A stretch of 32,355 nucleotides of DNA from CAVTWJ01 sp963849485 (GCA_963849485.1 CAWKIF010000097.1:1-32355), one strand, 5' to 3'. Shown: positions 15,550 through 25,300, numbered from the stretch's first letter. Notes: generated by a model not told the origin, from the sequence alone. A program made the numbers and translations.

Positions 15550-15981
15550 TTGGGTTTCGAGTTTGTCTCCCAATTTCCAGAGTGGCACCATGTACTATTG
15601 AGGGTCAAGGACGCCGACCTTTCGATCCATTTCTACTCCAATTTCCTGGGCATGCCCGCCGTCTTGGACCAAAAAGATAACGACGGAGCCCGTTGGGTGT
15701 GGCTGAGGTTTTCCGAAAACCCTGCGGCACCCTTCTTGGTGTTGAAGGAAGAAAACGCGCCCAAACCGGCTTTGGCCAGCCCCCATCTGCCCTTGTTCTC
15801 GTTTCGCCTGAGCGACTTGAAGCCCGTGGAGGAAATCGGCGCCAAGGCCAAAGAAGAAGGATGCCTGGTGGAAGCGGCCCACTATGGGGGACACATGAGG
15901 GGATATTTTTGCCTCTTATCGGATCCGGACGGCTATCTCCTGGAATTCGCCTATGTGCTTACCCCCAAGCCCGGCCAATAG
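15550..15981 (+). CDS. VOC-superfamily (glyoxalase-like) protein
   Basis: 143 residues, a single vicinal-oxygen-chelate domain. The paired beta-alpha-beta-beta-beta modules are visible: HHVLLRVKDADLSIHFYSNF with a candidate metal-ligand His near residue 14 at the start, and GYFCLLSDPDGYLLEFAY with Glu132 near the end. The SDPDGxxLEF phrase is typical of lyase/dioxygenase/bleomycin-resistance members, which bind a divalent metal and small ligands. The exact reaction cannot be read from the sequence. The start is a TTG at 15550 supported by GGGAGGGGG (15536-15544) at good spacing. It lies between gpsA and the PAP2 fusion gene on the same strand, probably in one operon. Confidence 0.85.
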   Translation: MGFEFVSQFPEWHHVLLRVKDADLSIHFYSNFLGMPAVLDQKDNDGARWVWLRFSENPAAPFLVLKEENAPKPALASPHLPLFSFRLSDLKPVEEIGAKAKEEGCLVEAAHYGGHMRGYFCLLSDPDGYLLEFAYVLTPKPGQ

Positions 15982-16038
15982 ATATTTTTCTTGGATGACC
16001 CGGTCCCGCTGAACCATCCGCATTTATGAGGTAGACCT

Positions 16039-17583
16039 TTGCAGATCCTCAAAACCATCCGCAGGAATCTCTGGGCCATTTCTCCCTGTGAGTTCCTGAT
16101 TTCCTCCCTCTTCGGGATATTCTATCTTTTGGCCTTGGGCGCTTTTTTCGCCGAGCGTCCTGGTGCCCCCGCCGTTCTACTCCAGGCTTCCATCAACGCG
16201 CTTCTTTGGTCCGCCTGGATGGTTTTGATCTCCCTTCGGTACCCGCCCCCCTTTGGGGGATGGAGCCTGGTCCGGGGCCTTAGCCCCTGGTTGGGATTGG
16301 TCCTGTGTTATGGGCTCATGAAACCCATGGTTCCGGTCCTTCATCCCAAGTTGTTTGACGCTGATTTAAAGAGCTTGGACCTGGGATTACTCGGCAAGGG
16401 CCCCTCCTTATGGGAACGGGGCCTTTTGGGCCATCCCCGTTTGACCGACCTTTTGAGCCTCTGCTATTTGGGGCTTTTCGCCTGGCTGATTGGGTTGATT
16501 CTTTACCATAGCTGGCTTCGAAGGGCGCTGTACCAGCGGTTCATGCTGGGTTTGACAATGGTATATATCGGGGGTTTCCTGGGTTATCTTTGGTTTCCGG
16601 CCATTGGGCCCCGATTCGCCTATCCCCAGGAATGGACCTGGCTTCAAGGGGGATGGGTTTTTCATACCGCCGAGGGTTTGATCAGCCGGTTGGGGTCGAG
16701 ATTTGACGTTTTTCCAAGTCTGCATGGGGCCTTATCCGGTTATCTGGCGGCTTGGCAATACCACCATGACCGCCGCTCCCTGGTTTGGGGATTACCCCTT
16801 ACCCTGTCGATTTGGCTTTCGACCTTGTTTCTTGGGTTCCACTATTTCCCTGATCTGATCAGCGGCGGATTGCTGGCCTTGGCCAGCGCCTGGGCAGCAC
16901 CCCGGATTGAGGGGATGGCCCGCGATTACCGGTATACCTTCCATCCGCCCCTGGTTTGGCTGTTGGACCTGACCGAGGGAAGGGAGAGGCCCTATGGCCG
17001 GTTGGCGGAACGGTTGAGCGAATTGCAGGCCTTAGGACTGGATACGGTTCCCGGTTTCTTATGCGGGGGGAACGCCCTTTCCCGGGAAGGGGAGCCTTTG
17101 AGGCGGGCCTTGAGAGACCTAGGGGAAGGTCCCTTTTGGTTAAGACCCTCGGAAGGAGAAGCCCACCACGGGATTAATGGAAAGCCCTTATCAATGGAAA
17201 ATGTATTGAAGCAATTGGATCAGTCCCCCAACAGGCTATGGATCGTCCAAAACTCACTCCCTACTCAGGCTTCGGGGACCTGCCGGGCCCTTCCCCCAGT
17301 GGGAAGGAGCGGGGGTGAAGTCGAATTGAGGGTTATCCTTCTGCCGGGAAGAAAAACTCTTTCCCTGACCTTGTCCCCTAATTCGTTATTATTGAAAGGT
17401 TGGGTGAAAAACCCGACGGGTTATTTCCCGAATGGGTTTCCCTTGAAGGGTTACCAGCTTTTCGAATTAGCAGATGTCACCCGCCATTTGGCCGCCCGAT
17501 GGGGCCGTGCCGTTGAGGTGGAATGGGTTTTAGCCGGGGAAAAAATGTATGTTTGGGACCTCTATCCAAAAAGGGAGAGTTAG
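16039..17583 (+). CDS. PAP2-family membrane phosphatase fused to a PEP-synthase/PPDK N-terminal-like domain
   Basis: 514 residues, TTG start with GAGGT upstream (16028-16032). Residues 1-290 are an integral-membrane PAP2 (phosphatidic acid phosphatase type 2, Aur1/inositolphosphotransferase-like) domain with about six helices. Motif 2 is PSLHG (226-230) and motif 3 is FLGFHYFPDLISGG with His268 and Asp272, the catalytic pair for lipid-phosphate chemistry. Residues about 305-514 are soluble and resemble a reduced ATP-grasp domain of PEP synthase: LAERLSELQALGLDTVPGF, then FWLRPSEGEA (compare AVRSSA), LWIVQNSLPTQASGTCRA (compare VVVQ..V....SGV), and VEVEWVLAGEKMYVWDLYP (compare DIEWA....Y..Q.RP). 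Several nucleotide-binding positions look replaced, so it may be non-catalytic. The next gene starts at the base after its stop. Confidence 0.75.
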   Translation: MQILKTIRRNLWAISPCEFLISSLFGIFYLLALGAFFAERPGAPAVLLQASINALLWSAWMVLISLRYPPPFGGWSLVRGLSPWLGLVLCYGLMKPMVPVLHPKLFDADLKSLDLGLLGKGPSLWERGLLGHPRLTDLLSLCYLGLFAWLIGLILYHSWLRRALYQRFMLGLTMVYIGGFLGYLWFPAIGPRFAYPQEWTWLQGGWVFHTAEGLISRLGSRFDVFPSLHGALSGYLAAWQYHHDRRSLVWGLPLTLSIWLSTLFLGFHYFPDLISGGLLALASAWAAPRIEGMARDYRYTFHPPLVWLLDLTEGRERPYGRLAERLSELQALGLDTVPGFLCGGNALSREGEPLRRALRDLGEGPFWLRPSEGEAHHGINGKPLSMENVLKQLDQSPNRLWIVQNSLPTQASGTCRALPPVGRSGGEVELRVILLPGRKTLSLTLSPNSLLLKGWVKNPTGYFPNGFPLKGYQLFELADVTRHLAARWGRAVEVEWVLAGEKMYVWDLYPKRES

Positions 17584-18261
17584 ATGAAGTGGAAATTAGG
17601 ATTGACGCTATTGGGGGCGGGCCTATTGGCTTGGTCGGGTTGCGTTTCCATCGATCAGAATGTCCCTGTTTACGCCCCCGGACAGGTCGAGCAGTTGGGT
17701 CGCAGTCCCCTGGATGTCTGCGAGCCCCACACCTTGCCGCATAAATTGATCCAAGCTACTACCAGTATGTCTTCATCTCTACTGACGAGTGGAAACGTAA
17801 GGGTCAGCGACCAGGCCACCTTCGATATATGGTGGTCCCAAGTCAACGCTACTCTGGATCCTAAAATCCCTGTCGCCAGCAATGGGGAGCCCTTGGTCGA
17901 CTGGAACACCCAAGTAGCCTGGTTCACAGTTTTGCCCTTGATTAACACCTGCCAGCATATCTCCCCCTATGGACAGGAAGTTACCACGGATTGTTACACC
18001 ATTTCATTCTGGCTTTACTCAGAAACCGACGGACCACCCTGCGATCCCCAGTCTCTTGTTCAACAACCGGTTTATATTTATATCTATCCCAACATCAACC
18101 TCCCGGGTGGGTTTAAGTATGTCACGCCCACGCCCCAGGACAGTCCCACGGCCACCGCGACCGCGACAGACACTCCCACTCCGACACCCACCCCAACCGT
18201 GACGCCCACCCCCAGTCCCGCCCATCGCCATAAGAAGCGCCATGTCCAAATACCGGTTTGA
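17584..18261 (+). CDS. Lipoprotein with Thr/Pro-rich C-terminal stalk
   Basis: 225 residues, starting immediately after the preceding TAG. The lipoprotein signal is MKWKLGLTLLGAGLLAWSGC with Cys20 as the acylation site. A mature domain of about 150 residues has several cysteines (CEPHTL, NTCQHI, DCYTI, PPCDP) compatible with disulfides, and a YIYIYPNINLPGG strand. From about residue 180 it becomes a TATATDTPTPTPTPTVTPTP stalk and ends in a basic HRHKKRHVQIPV. I do not recognise the globular part. Translational coupling with the PAP2 fusion suggests a joint envelope function. The stalk links it in style to the giant surface genes, but it has no sorting-like tail. Confidence 0.75.
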   Translation: MKWKLGLTLLGAGLLAWSGCVSIDQNVPVYAPGQVEQLGRSPLDVCEPHTLPHKLIQATTSMSSSLLTSGNVRVSDQATFDIWWSQVNATLDPKIPVASNGEPLVDWNTQVAWFTVLPLINTCQHISPYGQEVTTDCYTISFWLYSETDGPPCDPQSLVQQPVYIYIYPNINLPGGFKYVTPTPQDSPTATATATDTPTPTPTPTVTPTPSPAHRHKKRHVQIPV

Positions 18262-18286
18262 TCCAGGCGCCCCGGGGAAGGGGTTG

Positions 18287-18736
18287 ATGGAGGCAAAGGT
18301 GTGGATTCTGTTGATGGGATTATTTCTCGTCCCTGGAATGCAAATAGCACGGGCCGGGAATGAAATCATCACGATTCCTGTCATCGCGGCAGACTATTAC
18401 GCCTGGTCCTATACCGAGATTTTTGAGGATAACGCCAGGGTGTTCGGCTATTCCACGGCGGGTGTGGACGCGCTGGGATGGGGATGGATGGTTTTCTCCC
18501 CAGACTATACCGGGCTCTTCCTCATCAATGCCGCGGGAATCGCCAAGACCGTCTATCCCACTGTCGTGCTGCTTTCATCCTCGGACTCCCCCAGCCGCGA
18601 CCGGGCCTGGATCGCCCTGGGCACCCACGCCCTCACCCTGTTCTCGCTGGAGGTTTTGGGGCAGCCCGAACTTTCGGTTCAGGCCATGGGAACCCGGGGG
18701 GACGGAACGGGCATGAGGTTGGCGTTCAAGTTTTAA
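18287..18736 (+). CDS. Small exported protein of unknown function
   Basis: 149 residues from the ATG at 18287, chosen because GGGGAAGGGG precedes it and a signal peptide (VWILLMGLFLVPGMQIARAG) begins right there. A longer in-frame start at 18242 would overlap the lipoprotein gene by 20 bases. The mature protein of about 125 residues is beta-rich (YYAWSYTEIFED, GWGWMVFSPDYTGLF, TVVLLSSSDSPS) and ends in MRLAFKF. The terminal Phe is compatible with an outer-membrane or periplasmic beta structure but is too little for a fold call. I do not recognise a family. It follows the lipoprotein gene by 25 bases and is probably in the same operon. Confidence 0.65.
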   Translation: MEAKVWILLMGLFLVPGMQIARAGNEIITIPVIAADYYAWSYTEIFEDNARVFGYSTAGVDALGWGWMVFSPDYTGLFLINAAGIAKTVYPTVVLLSSSDSPSRDRAWIALGTHALTLFSLEVLGQPELSVQAMGTRGDGTGMRLAFKF

Positions 18737-18872
18737 GATCGATTTGGCTCTTTTTATGAGGGTTCCTCCTGGGTTATATTGCGGCCGGGTTTCTCTAAAC
18801 TTCTTAAGCAAATTCGAGTCAAACATCGGATTGGGTCCGACCTGTTTCATTACTTCGTCCGGGGGTCCTATT

Positions 18873-19472
18873 ATGAAAGTGGTTTGTTTTGATCTGGAAG
18901 GGGTGCTGGTTCCCGAGTTTTGGGAAGAGTTCTCGAAAATCACGGGGATTCCAGAGCTCATGAAAACCACCCGGGATGAGCCGGATTATGATGTTTTGAT
19001 GAAAATGAGGATCGCGGTTCTAAAAAAGCACCACCTCGGCATGAAGGAAGTGCATGAAATTGTCTCGAAAATGCACGCGTTGGAGGGGGCGAAAGAGTTT
19101 TTGGACTGGCTCAGGACCCGGGCTCAAGTGGCGATCTTAACCGGAAGTTATTACGACTATATCGGCCCGCTGATCGAGAAAATCGGAAACCCCTTTACCT
19201 TCGCCAATTCACTGGTTATCGACAAGGATGGGATGGTGGTGGATTACACGCTTCGGGAACCGGACGGAAAAATCGAAGTAATTAAGCGGTTCAAAGATGC
19301 GGGATTTGGAACCATCGCCGTTGGGGATTCGTTCAATGACGTCAAGATGTTGAAGGGGGCGGATGTGGGGATACTCTTCAGGGCCTGCGACGCTTTGAAA
19401 CAGCAAGAAAAAGAAATGCGTTGCGCGGAAACCTATGCAGAATTGAAAGAAATCATGCAAGGTCTTGTATAA
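18873..19472 (+). CDS. thrH: Bifunctional phosphoserine phosphatase / homoserine phosphotransferase (ThrH type)
   Basis: 199 residues, a HAD-family enzyme. I choose the ATG at 18873, which has a GGGGG ribosome-binding site and begins with the MKVVCFDLEGVLVPE motif; a longer frame from 18744 adds an unrelated leader. Motif I is DLEGV (Asp7 nucleophile, with Glu in place of the usual second Asp, as in ThrH). The cap phrase TTRDEPDYDVLM is highly characteristic of ThrH. Motif II is ILTGSYYDY, motif III includes Lys in PDGKIEVIKRF, and motif IV is GDSFNDVKML. ThrH proteins dephosphorylate phosphoserine and can transfer the phosphate to homoserine, linking serine and threonine synthesis. No serA or thr gene is adjacent. 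It is followed by a convergent gene 30 bases away. Confidence 0.92.
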   Translation: MKVVCFDLEGVLVPEFWEEFSKITGIPELMKTTRDEPDYDVLMKMRIAVLKKHHLGMKEVHEIVSKMHALEGAKEFLDWLRTRAQVAILTGSYYDYIGPLIEKIGNPFTFANSLVIDKDGMVVDYTLREPDGKIEVIKRFKDAGFGTIAVGDSFNDVKMLKGADVGILFRACDALKQQEKEMRCAETYAELKEIMQGLV

Positions 19473-19502
19473 AAGATATTCCGATTTATTTGGAAAGGCT
19501 AT

Positions 19503-20471
19503 TTAGAAGTTGTAATTCAGCGCCAGGCTAAGACCCTGGAAGTCCTGCTCGACCGGATGAGGGTTAAAGATGAACTTGGCCTTCTTGGGAGAGTAGAAGA
19601 GGCCGGCCGGTTCATATTCCTTCCCGGCCTGCAGGTCCAGCTCCATCTCGTAATTTTTCGTGAAATTCGCGTCTATGCCGAGAGTTAATGAAGGCATATA
19701 GTCGGTCTCGTTGTTGAGACCGTGGACTTCAGTATGGGGAACATTCTGCCACTGGTAGGTGGTGTCCCACTCGGTTTCTCCGGTCAGGGAGAGAGTGAGA
19801 AGATCGGAAGTTTCCCAGGATATCTGCAGCTCTCCGCTATAGTTGTAACCGTCAATCTCGTCGATACGGTCCGTGCTTTGGGTGGGAGGAGGGCCCTGGT
19901 GGCTCTGGAGCCCGCCGCCGCCAATGAGGCCGAAGGTCAACTCATCCAAGGGCTTCAGGCCCAGGGTCAAGGTGGATCCGAATGTATTCAAGGCGGAAGC
20001 TCCCTGCTGGGTCATCAGTTCCAGGGAAGGGTTGAAGAAGCCCAGACCCAAGCCCCCTTCCAAAGTGATTTCACCGAAATTCGTTTCCCCACCTTCCAAC
20101 AATTCCTCGCCTCCCACAATCCCGAGAGATAGGAAATGCCCGCTCTCGGTGAAGTTATAGGTCCCCATCAGACCCAATTGTTCTATCTGTTGCCCCTGCC
20201 CGCCGCTACTTGGCATGTTGGAGTAGGTAAAGCCCAATTGGCCGGTCCAGTGGGGAACGAACGGTTTGTCTTCATCACTGGGTGAACTAACTCCAGCGGA
20301 GGAGGTTTCGGTAGAGGGGGAATTATCAGTGGAATCGGCAGGAGCAGTGGTTTCGGAGGAAACGGGGGGTGTCGATGAAGGGGTCATCTGGGGGGAGGTT
20401 TCCGCCCAAAGGGGTGAAAGGAACGCTAATAAAAGAAATAAAAGTCCTACTCTCCCCGTTTTGGAACCCAT
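19503..20471 (-). CDS. Predicted outer-membrane beta-barrel protein, paralogue 1
   Basis: 322 residues. The signal peptide is MGSKTGRVGLLFLLLAFLSP with cleavage near AWA|ET. A Ser/Thr/Pro-rich linker (about 25-70) is followed by about 250 residues of alternating strands such as HWTGQLGFTYSNM and LDELTFGLIGGGGL, ending in LSLALNYNF. The terminal Phe marks a BAM-folded barrel. It shares with the next upstream gene the order 'tyNFTEsGhFLS', 'EGGLGLGFFNPSLEL' and the C-terminal motif GKEYEPAGLFYS, so the two are clear paralogues. Function unknown; a transport or structural barrel is likely. It lies 41 bases after the paralogue's end and is probably co-transcribed with it. Confidence 0.75.
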   Translation of the reverse strand: MGSKTGRVGLLFLLLAFLSPLWAETSPQMTPSSTPPVSSETTAPADSTDNSPSTETSSAGVSSPSDEDKPFVPHWTGQLGFTYSNMPSSGGQGQQIEQLGLMGTYNFTESGHFLSLGIVGGEELLEGGETNFGEITLEGGLGLGFFNPSLELMTQQGASALNTFGSTLTLGLKPLDELTFGLIGGGGLQSHQGPPPTQSTDRIDEIDGYNYSGELQISWETSDLLTLSLTGETEWDTTYQWQNVPHTEVHGLNNETDYMPSLTLGIDANFTKNYEMELDLQAGKEYEPAGLFYSPKKAKFIFNPHPVEQDFQGLSLALNYNF

Positions 20472-20512
20472 AACCCACCCCTAGATGAATATAGTTTCGG
20501 TGGCGCCTTAAA

Positions 20513-21424
20513 TTACTCGAAACTATAGGAAACGGAAAGGGTTCCCCCCGTGAAATTTTGTGTAATGGGAGAAGAGGAAGTCACAAAGCCGCCCGCCAAT
20601 TTGCTATAGAAAGTTCCAGCGGGCTGGTATTCCTTGCCTCCTTGACCCGAAATGTCCAGGATAAATCCCTTGAAAAGGGTGAAGTCCAAGGCGAGGGACA
20701 GGGTGGCGGTTTGGTCGGCCTCATTAATGGGTTCTTTTAATCGGGGCCATTGAACTTGGTAAGTGAGCTCGTAATCGTAACCCAGGGTGGGGGTGATTGA
20801 CCACCAGTCCCAAGGAATCACTGTGAACCCCAGGGAAGAATTGGTGCTGGCGGTGTCAATTTGTCCCGTCACAGGCTGGCCGTCGGGAGAAACGAGGCTT
20901 TGCACCGTGCTGTTGAAATAACCAGTGACGTTCCCTGAATGATGGCCGATCGTGCCACCCAAGGAATAGGTAAGGGTAAGGGGGTCCAGGACCTGAAAGA
21001 CCAAAGTGAGGGTACTGTCCACCTGCCGCCAATCGTTGTCGCCCAACTCAAACCCGAGGGAAAGGGAGGGTGTAAAAAAATCGATCCCCAGGCCGCCTTC
21101 CAGGGAAAGGATATCCACGTTGGACCGTTGCCCTTCAATTTTTTGCCCTTGGACCACTCCTTCGGCTGAAAGAAAGTTCCCACCCTCGGTGAAGTGCTGG
21201 GTTCCGGTATAACAAAGGGAGGTGGTCAATTGACCCGCTTGCTGGCTGGCGTAGCTTAATTGAAACTCGTTTTCCCAATAGGGTTTGAAAGGGGCTTCTT
21301 CAAATGAGGAATTTTCATCCTCGATACCTTCGTTCGTCGCGGCCCGCAGTGATAGGGTTCCTGTCATGGAAAAAAGAAGCATGCTCAAAAAAACCCTCCA
21401 AGCCAAGCGATAATTCGTATTCAT
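20513..21424 (-). CDS. Predicted outer-membrane beta-barrel protein, paralogue 2
   Basis: 303 residues from the ATG at 21424, supported by AAGGA about eight bases upstream; an in-frame TTG at 21454 is less likely. The signal peptide covers WRVFLSMLLFSMTGTLSLRA. The mature protein lacks the Ser/Thr linker of paralogue 1 but keeps EGGLGIDFFTPSLSLGFEL, the central strands and the C-terminal GKEYQPAGTFYS block, and ends in LSVSYSFE (Phe then Glu rather than terminal Phe). The extra terminal Glu is unusual for a barrel end. The role is unknown. The gap to cysH upstream is 119 bases, with no recognisable terminator or gene in it. Confidence 0.75.
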   Translation of the reverse strand: MNTNYRLAWRVFLSMLLFSMTGTLSLRAATNEGIEDENSSFEEAPFKPYWENEFQLSYASQQAGQLTTSLCYTGTQHFTEGGNFLSAEGVVQGQKIEGQRSNVDILSLEGGLGIDFFTPSLSLGFELGDNDWRQVDSTLTLVFQVLDPLTLTYSLGGTIGHHSGNVTGYFNSTVQSLVSPDGQPVTGQIDTASTNSSLGFTVIPWDWWSITPTLGYDYELTYQVQWPRLKEPINEADQTATLSLALDFTLFKGFILDISGQGGKEYQPAGTFYSKLAGGFVTSSSPITQNFTGGTLSVSYSFE

Positions 21425-21543
21425 TCTCGAAATCCTTAATTGGATTAAAGCCAAAACAATGATTGAGAAAAGTGAGCCCGAGATGCATGGTTCTCCGTCT
21501 GTTTATTCGACGATTGGAAGCGCTTTAAAGTTGGTTCAAAAAA

Positions 21544-22257
21544 TCAAGTTTTGGCAGTGGAGGAGGTGTCAGTTGAAATGTGGATTCCACATTCAATCTT
21601 GTTCTTGCCCGCCCAGCGCCCCGCCCGGGGGTCTTCCCCGGCCCCAACAGGGCGGGTGCAGCATTCCGGGGAGCAGCCGATGGAGAGATACCCTTTTTCC
21701 CAAAGGGGGTGGTAGGGAAGGCCGTGTAGTTTGGCGTATTCCCAAAGCTTCTTGCCGTCCCAATCGAGCAGGGGGCAAATTTTTACCTTGGTTTCCCGGT
21801 CCTTTTGCAAGAATGGAAGGTGGCTGCGGGTTTGGGCCTGATTGCGGCGTACACCGGTGATCCAAGCGTCGTAATTTTCCAAGCCCTTATTGAAGGGGGC
21901 GATTTTATTCATGTCACAGCAAGAATCAGGATCCCGCTCGTAAAGCTTCCCGTGTTTGGCTAAAAATTGATCATTGGGCATTTCAGGCTTCAACTCCATC
22001 AGGTTCAGGTGAAGCAGGGCCACCAGCCGGTCCCGATGATCAAGGGTTTCCTTGAAATGGAAACCGGTGTTGGTGAAGAGGATGGGGATTTTAGGGACGA
22101 TCCGGGTCACCAAATGCAATAAAACGGCGCTTTCAGCCCCGAAGGAAGTCGCCATGGCCAATCGATCGCCGAATTCCTGAACGGCCCATTCCACGAGGAT
22201 TCGGGGGTCACCCTCCTGGAAATTCGAGTTGAGCAGGTCGAAATTATAGTTTTTCAA
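21544..22257 (-). CDS. cysH: Assimilatory (phospho)adenylyl-sulfate reductase, iron-sulfur type
   Basis: 237 residues. It reduces APS or PAPS to sulfite with thioredoxin in sulfate assimilation; cytosolic. The PP-loop-like SFGAES (38-43), the TNTGFHFKETL segment, the Cys pair at 113-114 (DSCCDMNKI), TGVRRNQAQTR, a second Cys cluster (C195, C199, C200 in IGCSPECCTRPV) and the catalytic KIECGIH (Cys223) are all present. The Cys pairs are those that hold a [4Fe-4S] cluster in APS-type reductases. The second motif is CxxxCC rather than the usual CxxC. The start is a TTG at 22257 preceded by GGGGAG. No cysN/D, cysI or cysE gene is adjacent, so the rest of the pathway must be elsewhere. Confidence 0.92.
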   Translation of the reverse strand: MKNYNFDLLNSNFQEGDPRILVEWAVQEFGDRLAMATSFGAESAVLLHLVTRIVPKIPILFTNTGFHFKETLDHRDRLVALLHLNLMELKPEMPNDQFLAKHGKLYERDPDSCCDMNKIAPFNKGLENYDAWITGVRRNQAQTRSHLPFLQKDRETKVKICPLLDWDGKKLWEYAKLHGLPYHPLWEKGYLSIGCSPECCTRPVGAGEDPRAGRWAGKNKIECGIHISTDTSSTAKT

Positions 22258-22394
22258 AGGACTCCCCTTTTGAATCTCAACCCATCATAGGAATTGGACC
22301 GGTTAAAAAAAAGCATCCCGAATGAATCCTGAGCTTGGATTTTACCCTCCGGTTGTCGGGAAGGTTGGGGTTTTAGTGATAAAATCGGACTGTT

Positions 22395-25300
22395 ATGAAT
22401 TCTGCCCGCACCCCGGTTGGAGGAATCCCCACTTCAAAACGAGCCCTTCGGACCCTGGGCCTGTCTTTGTTTCCGCTTGGAATATGGGTTTTCATCTTGT
22501 TTGTGTTTCTGGGAATAAACCCAGGGCTTCTCTTCGCCCAGACCTGGACCACGGTCGGGATGGGTGGTGGAGGGGCCCAGTACGCCCCTTCCATTTCACC
22601 CTTGAATTCAAACTTGCGTTTTATCGGCTGTGACATGTCGGGCTGGTACCGCAGTACCGACGGCGGCAATAGCTGGAACATGCTCGATTTTTACCAGATC
22701 AGCACCGCGGTGGATTACGGGTTCAACAACGGCGTCATGTGCCCCATGTCCTTTCACCCCACCAGCGCCAACATCGTCTACGGCTTCGGCGCTCAGCAAG
22801 ACACGCAAAATAATCCTGCCGGTCTGCTGGTGAGCAACGACGGCGGCCAGACCTGGTCGGTCGTAGCGGGTGCCGCCTCAGCATTGCCCGCCTGGGGGAA
22901 TACCGGGGGAAGGGTAACAGTCATTTATATCGACCGGGGAAACGCCAATTTCATGCTTCTTGGCACAGATAACGGCGTTTGGGTGAGCACCAACGGGGGA
23001 GTCAATTTCACCTTTGGTACCGGCACCTCGGGTTACGTGAGCGGCTTCATGGTGGACCAATCGAGCTCGGTGGGAAACCGCACTTGTTACGTGGGCACGT
23101 CGGCGGGGGTTTTTAAATCGGTTAATGAGGGAGCTTCCTGGTCCGCCGCCAATACGGGGTTGTCCACGCCAGTCAACGTGTTGAGCTTCGCAGGTGCCAG
23201 CACTGGGTCGTCGGGCGGGACGAGGATGTTTGTGGTCGATGGGAACAACAACCAGATTTACACCTCGCCCGATGCTTCAACCTGGACTCTCTCCCTGCCC
23301 AGTTCGACCAACGCCTCTGGTATGGTGGCTTGCGCAGACAACGACATTACCACCGCTTACGCCACGAACACCGGGAACCGGAACATCTACATGACCTCAA
23401 ACAGTGGAAATTCCTGGTCTCCCGTTTTTATCGACTCTTCTCCAGTCTCCAACCTTTTCGACGGATGGATCGATTTCGATCTGAGCTTCTCGGGCTGGGG
23501 CTCGCCCGTGGACGGACTGGGGGTAAATTCGGCCGATTCCAGCCAAGTGATGTTCAGCGACCTGGGAGAGTCTTTTAAGAGCGACACGGCCGGGGTGAGC
23601 TGGACCGAATGTTTCTCCAACTTCGCGGGGTCCGCTCCGCCCTCCCAGGGCCAGAGCTGGTCCTCGCGCGGGCTGGAAGTCACCAGTGTTTTTCAGTACG
23701 CCTTCGACCCCAACAATCCCAATTACAACTACATCTGTGCCTCGGACATCGGCTTTTGTTACTCCGGAGACGGAGGCCAAACCTGGCACAACACGGCCCG
23801 CCGCAACGATGGCTCCTTCCCCTCGAACTGGACGGAGACCTTCTATCATGTTGCCTTCAATAACTCCGCCGGCACAGTCTTCGCCTCGGTATCCAGCCTG
23901 CACGACCTGGACCATTCCAACCCCCTAGGAAAAGCGGGAACGGGCGGGGTGATCCAAAGCACGAATTACGGAGCCAGTTGGACCACTTCCTCCTCAGGGC
24001 TGCCCTCGGCGCCCGACACCTCCATCGTTTATGACCCCGTCGGCCAGGTCTTTTACACGGCCTTGTGGGGGCAGGGCGTCTATAAGTCGACCAACAATTG
24101 CGCCAACTGGACCGCCTGCGCCGCCCAACCGATCATCGGCACCAACAAGGATGTTTATTCCCTAAAAATGGTCGGGGGCAATCTTTACTGCCTACTCTCC
24201 GCGCAAAAGGGTTTCGCCAACCCGGGCGGGCTTTTCGTTTCCGGTGACGGTGGTACGACCTGGGGCAACCTCGCCATCAACGTCACCGGTGGTGTGCCGC
24301 TCTATTACCCCACCGATTTCGACGTGAACCCCTCCAACCCCACAACCCTGTTTATCGCGGCACAGGATGTTTGGGGCACTTCCCTCGCCAATCAGGAGCA
24401 GGGTGGCTGCTACCGCACCACCAACGGGGGAGGCAGTTGGACCCCTATGACTATGCCCCCCGGCCATACGCCTTACGGATACGCCCCCAGTATCGACCCG
24501 AACAACCCCACCACCGTCTATTACGGGACCGAGAACCAGGGTTTTTTCAAGTCCACCGACGACGGCAATACCTGGGCCCGGGTCACCACCCTCCCCTTCA
24601 GCTCCATCCAGCATGTGGGCTTTGGAAACAATGCCACCTATGTCGGCACCTTTGGGGGAGGCGTCTGGAAATTGGCCAACAGCGGTTTGACCTCGACTCC
24701 GACGGTGACCCCGAGTCCCACCTCGGGGATCAGCCCCACCTCGACCCGGACCCCCACGGTTACGGGAACGACGACCCCAGCGGCTTCCCCCACCTACTCC
24801 CCCTCGCTCTCCCCAACCTCCAGCCGAACCGCAAGCGTGACACCCAGCACGACTTCCACCCCTGCGTTCAGCTGGACGGAAACGAATAGCCCAACCGTGA
24901 CCCGGACCCCGACGGGAACAGCTACGCTTACCCCTACGACTTCTCCCACCCCAACCCCGTCGCCCTCGCCCACCTCCAGCCGGACCGCCAGCGTAACCCC
25001 CAGTGCCACTTCCACTTTCCAATTCAGCCCGACCGTGACAGAGAGTCCCACTCTGACCGCCAGCCCGACAATTACCGTGACGCCTACCGGTACGGGCACC
25101 AGCACTTGGACTCCGACGTCGTCTTACACTAATACCGTTACTGACACGTCCACCGAGACCACGAGTCCCACCTACACGGTCAGCCCCACCCTCACCTTCA
25201 GTTCAACCTCGACCTTATCGTCGACCCCTACGGCGTCCTTAACCCAGAGCTGGACACCTACCTGGACGGGAACCCCCGCCGGGTCTTTTACGGTGACCCT

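Noticed and set aside
22300..22320. A-run upstream of cysH as a terminator
   Set aside because: The run AAAAAAAA has no adjacent GC-rich inverted repeat, so it is not a terminator that I can support.
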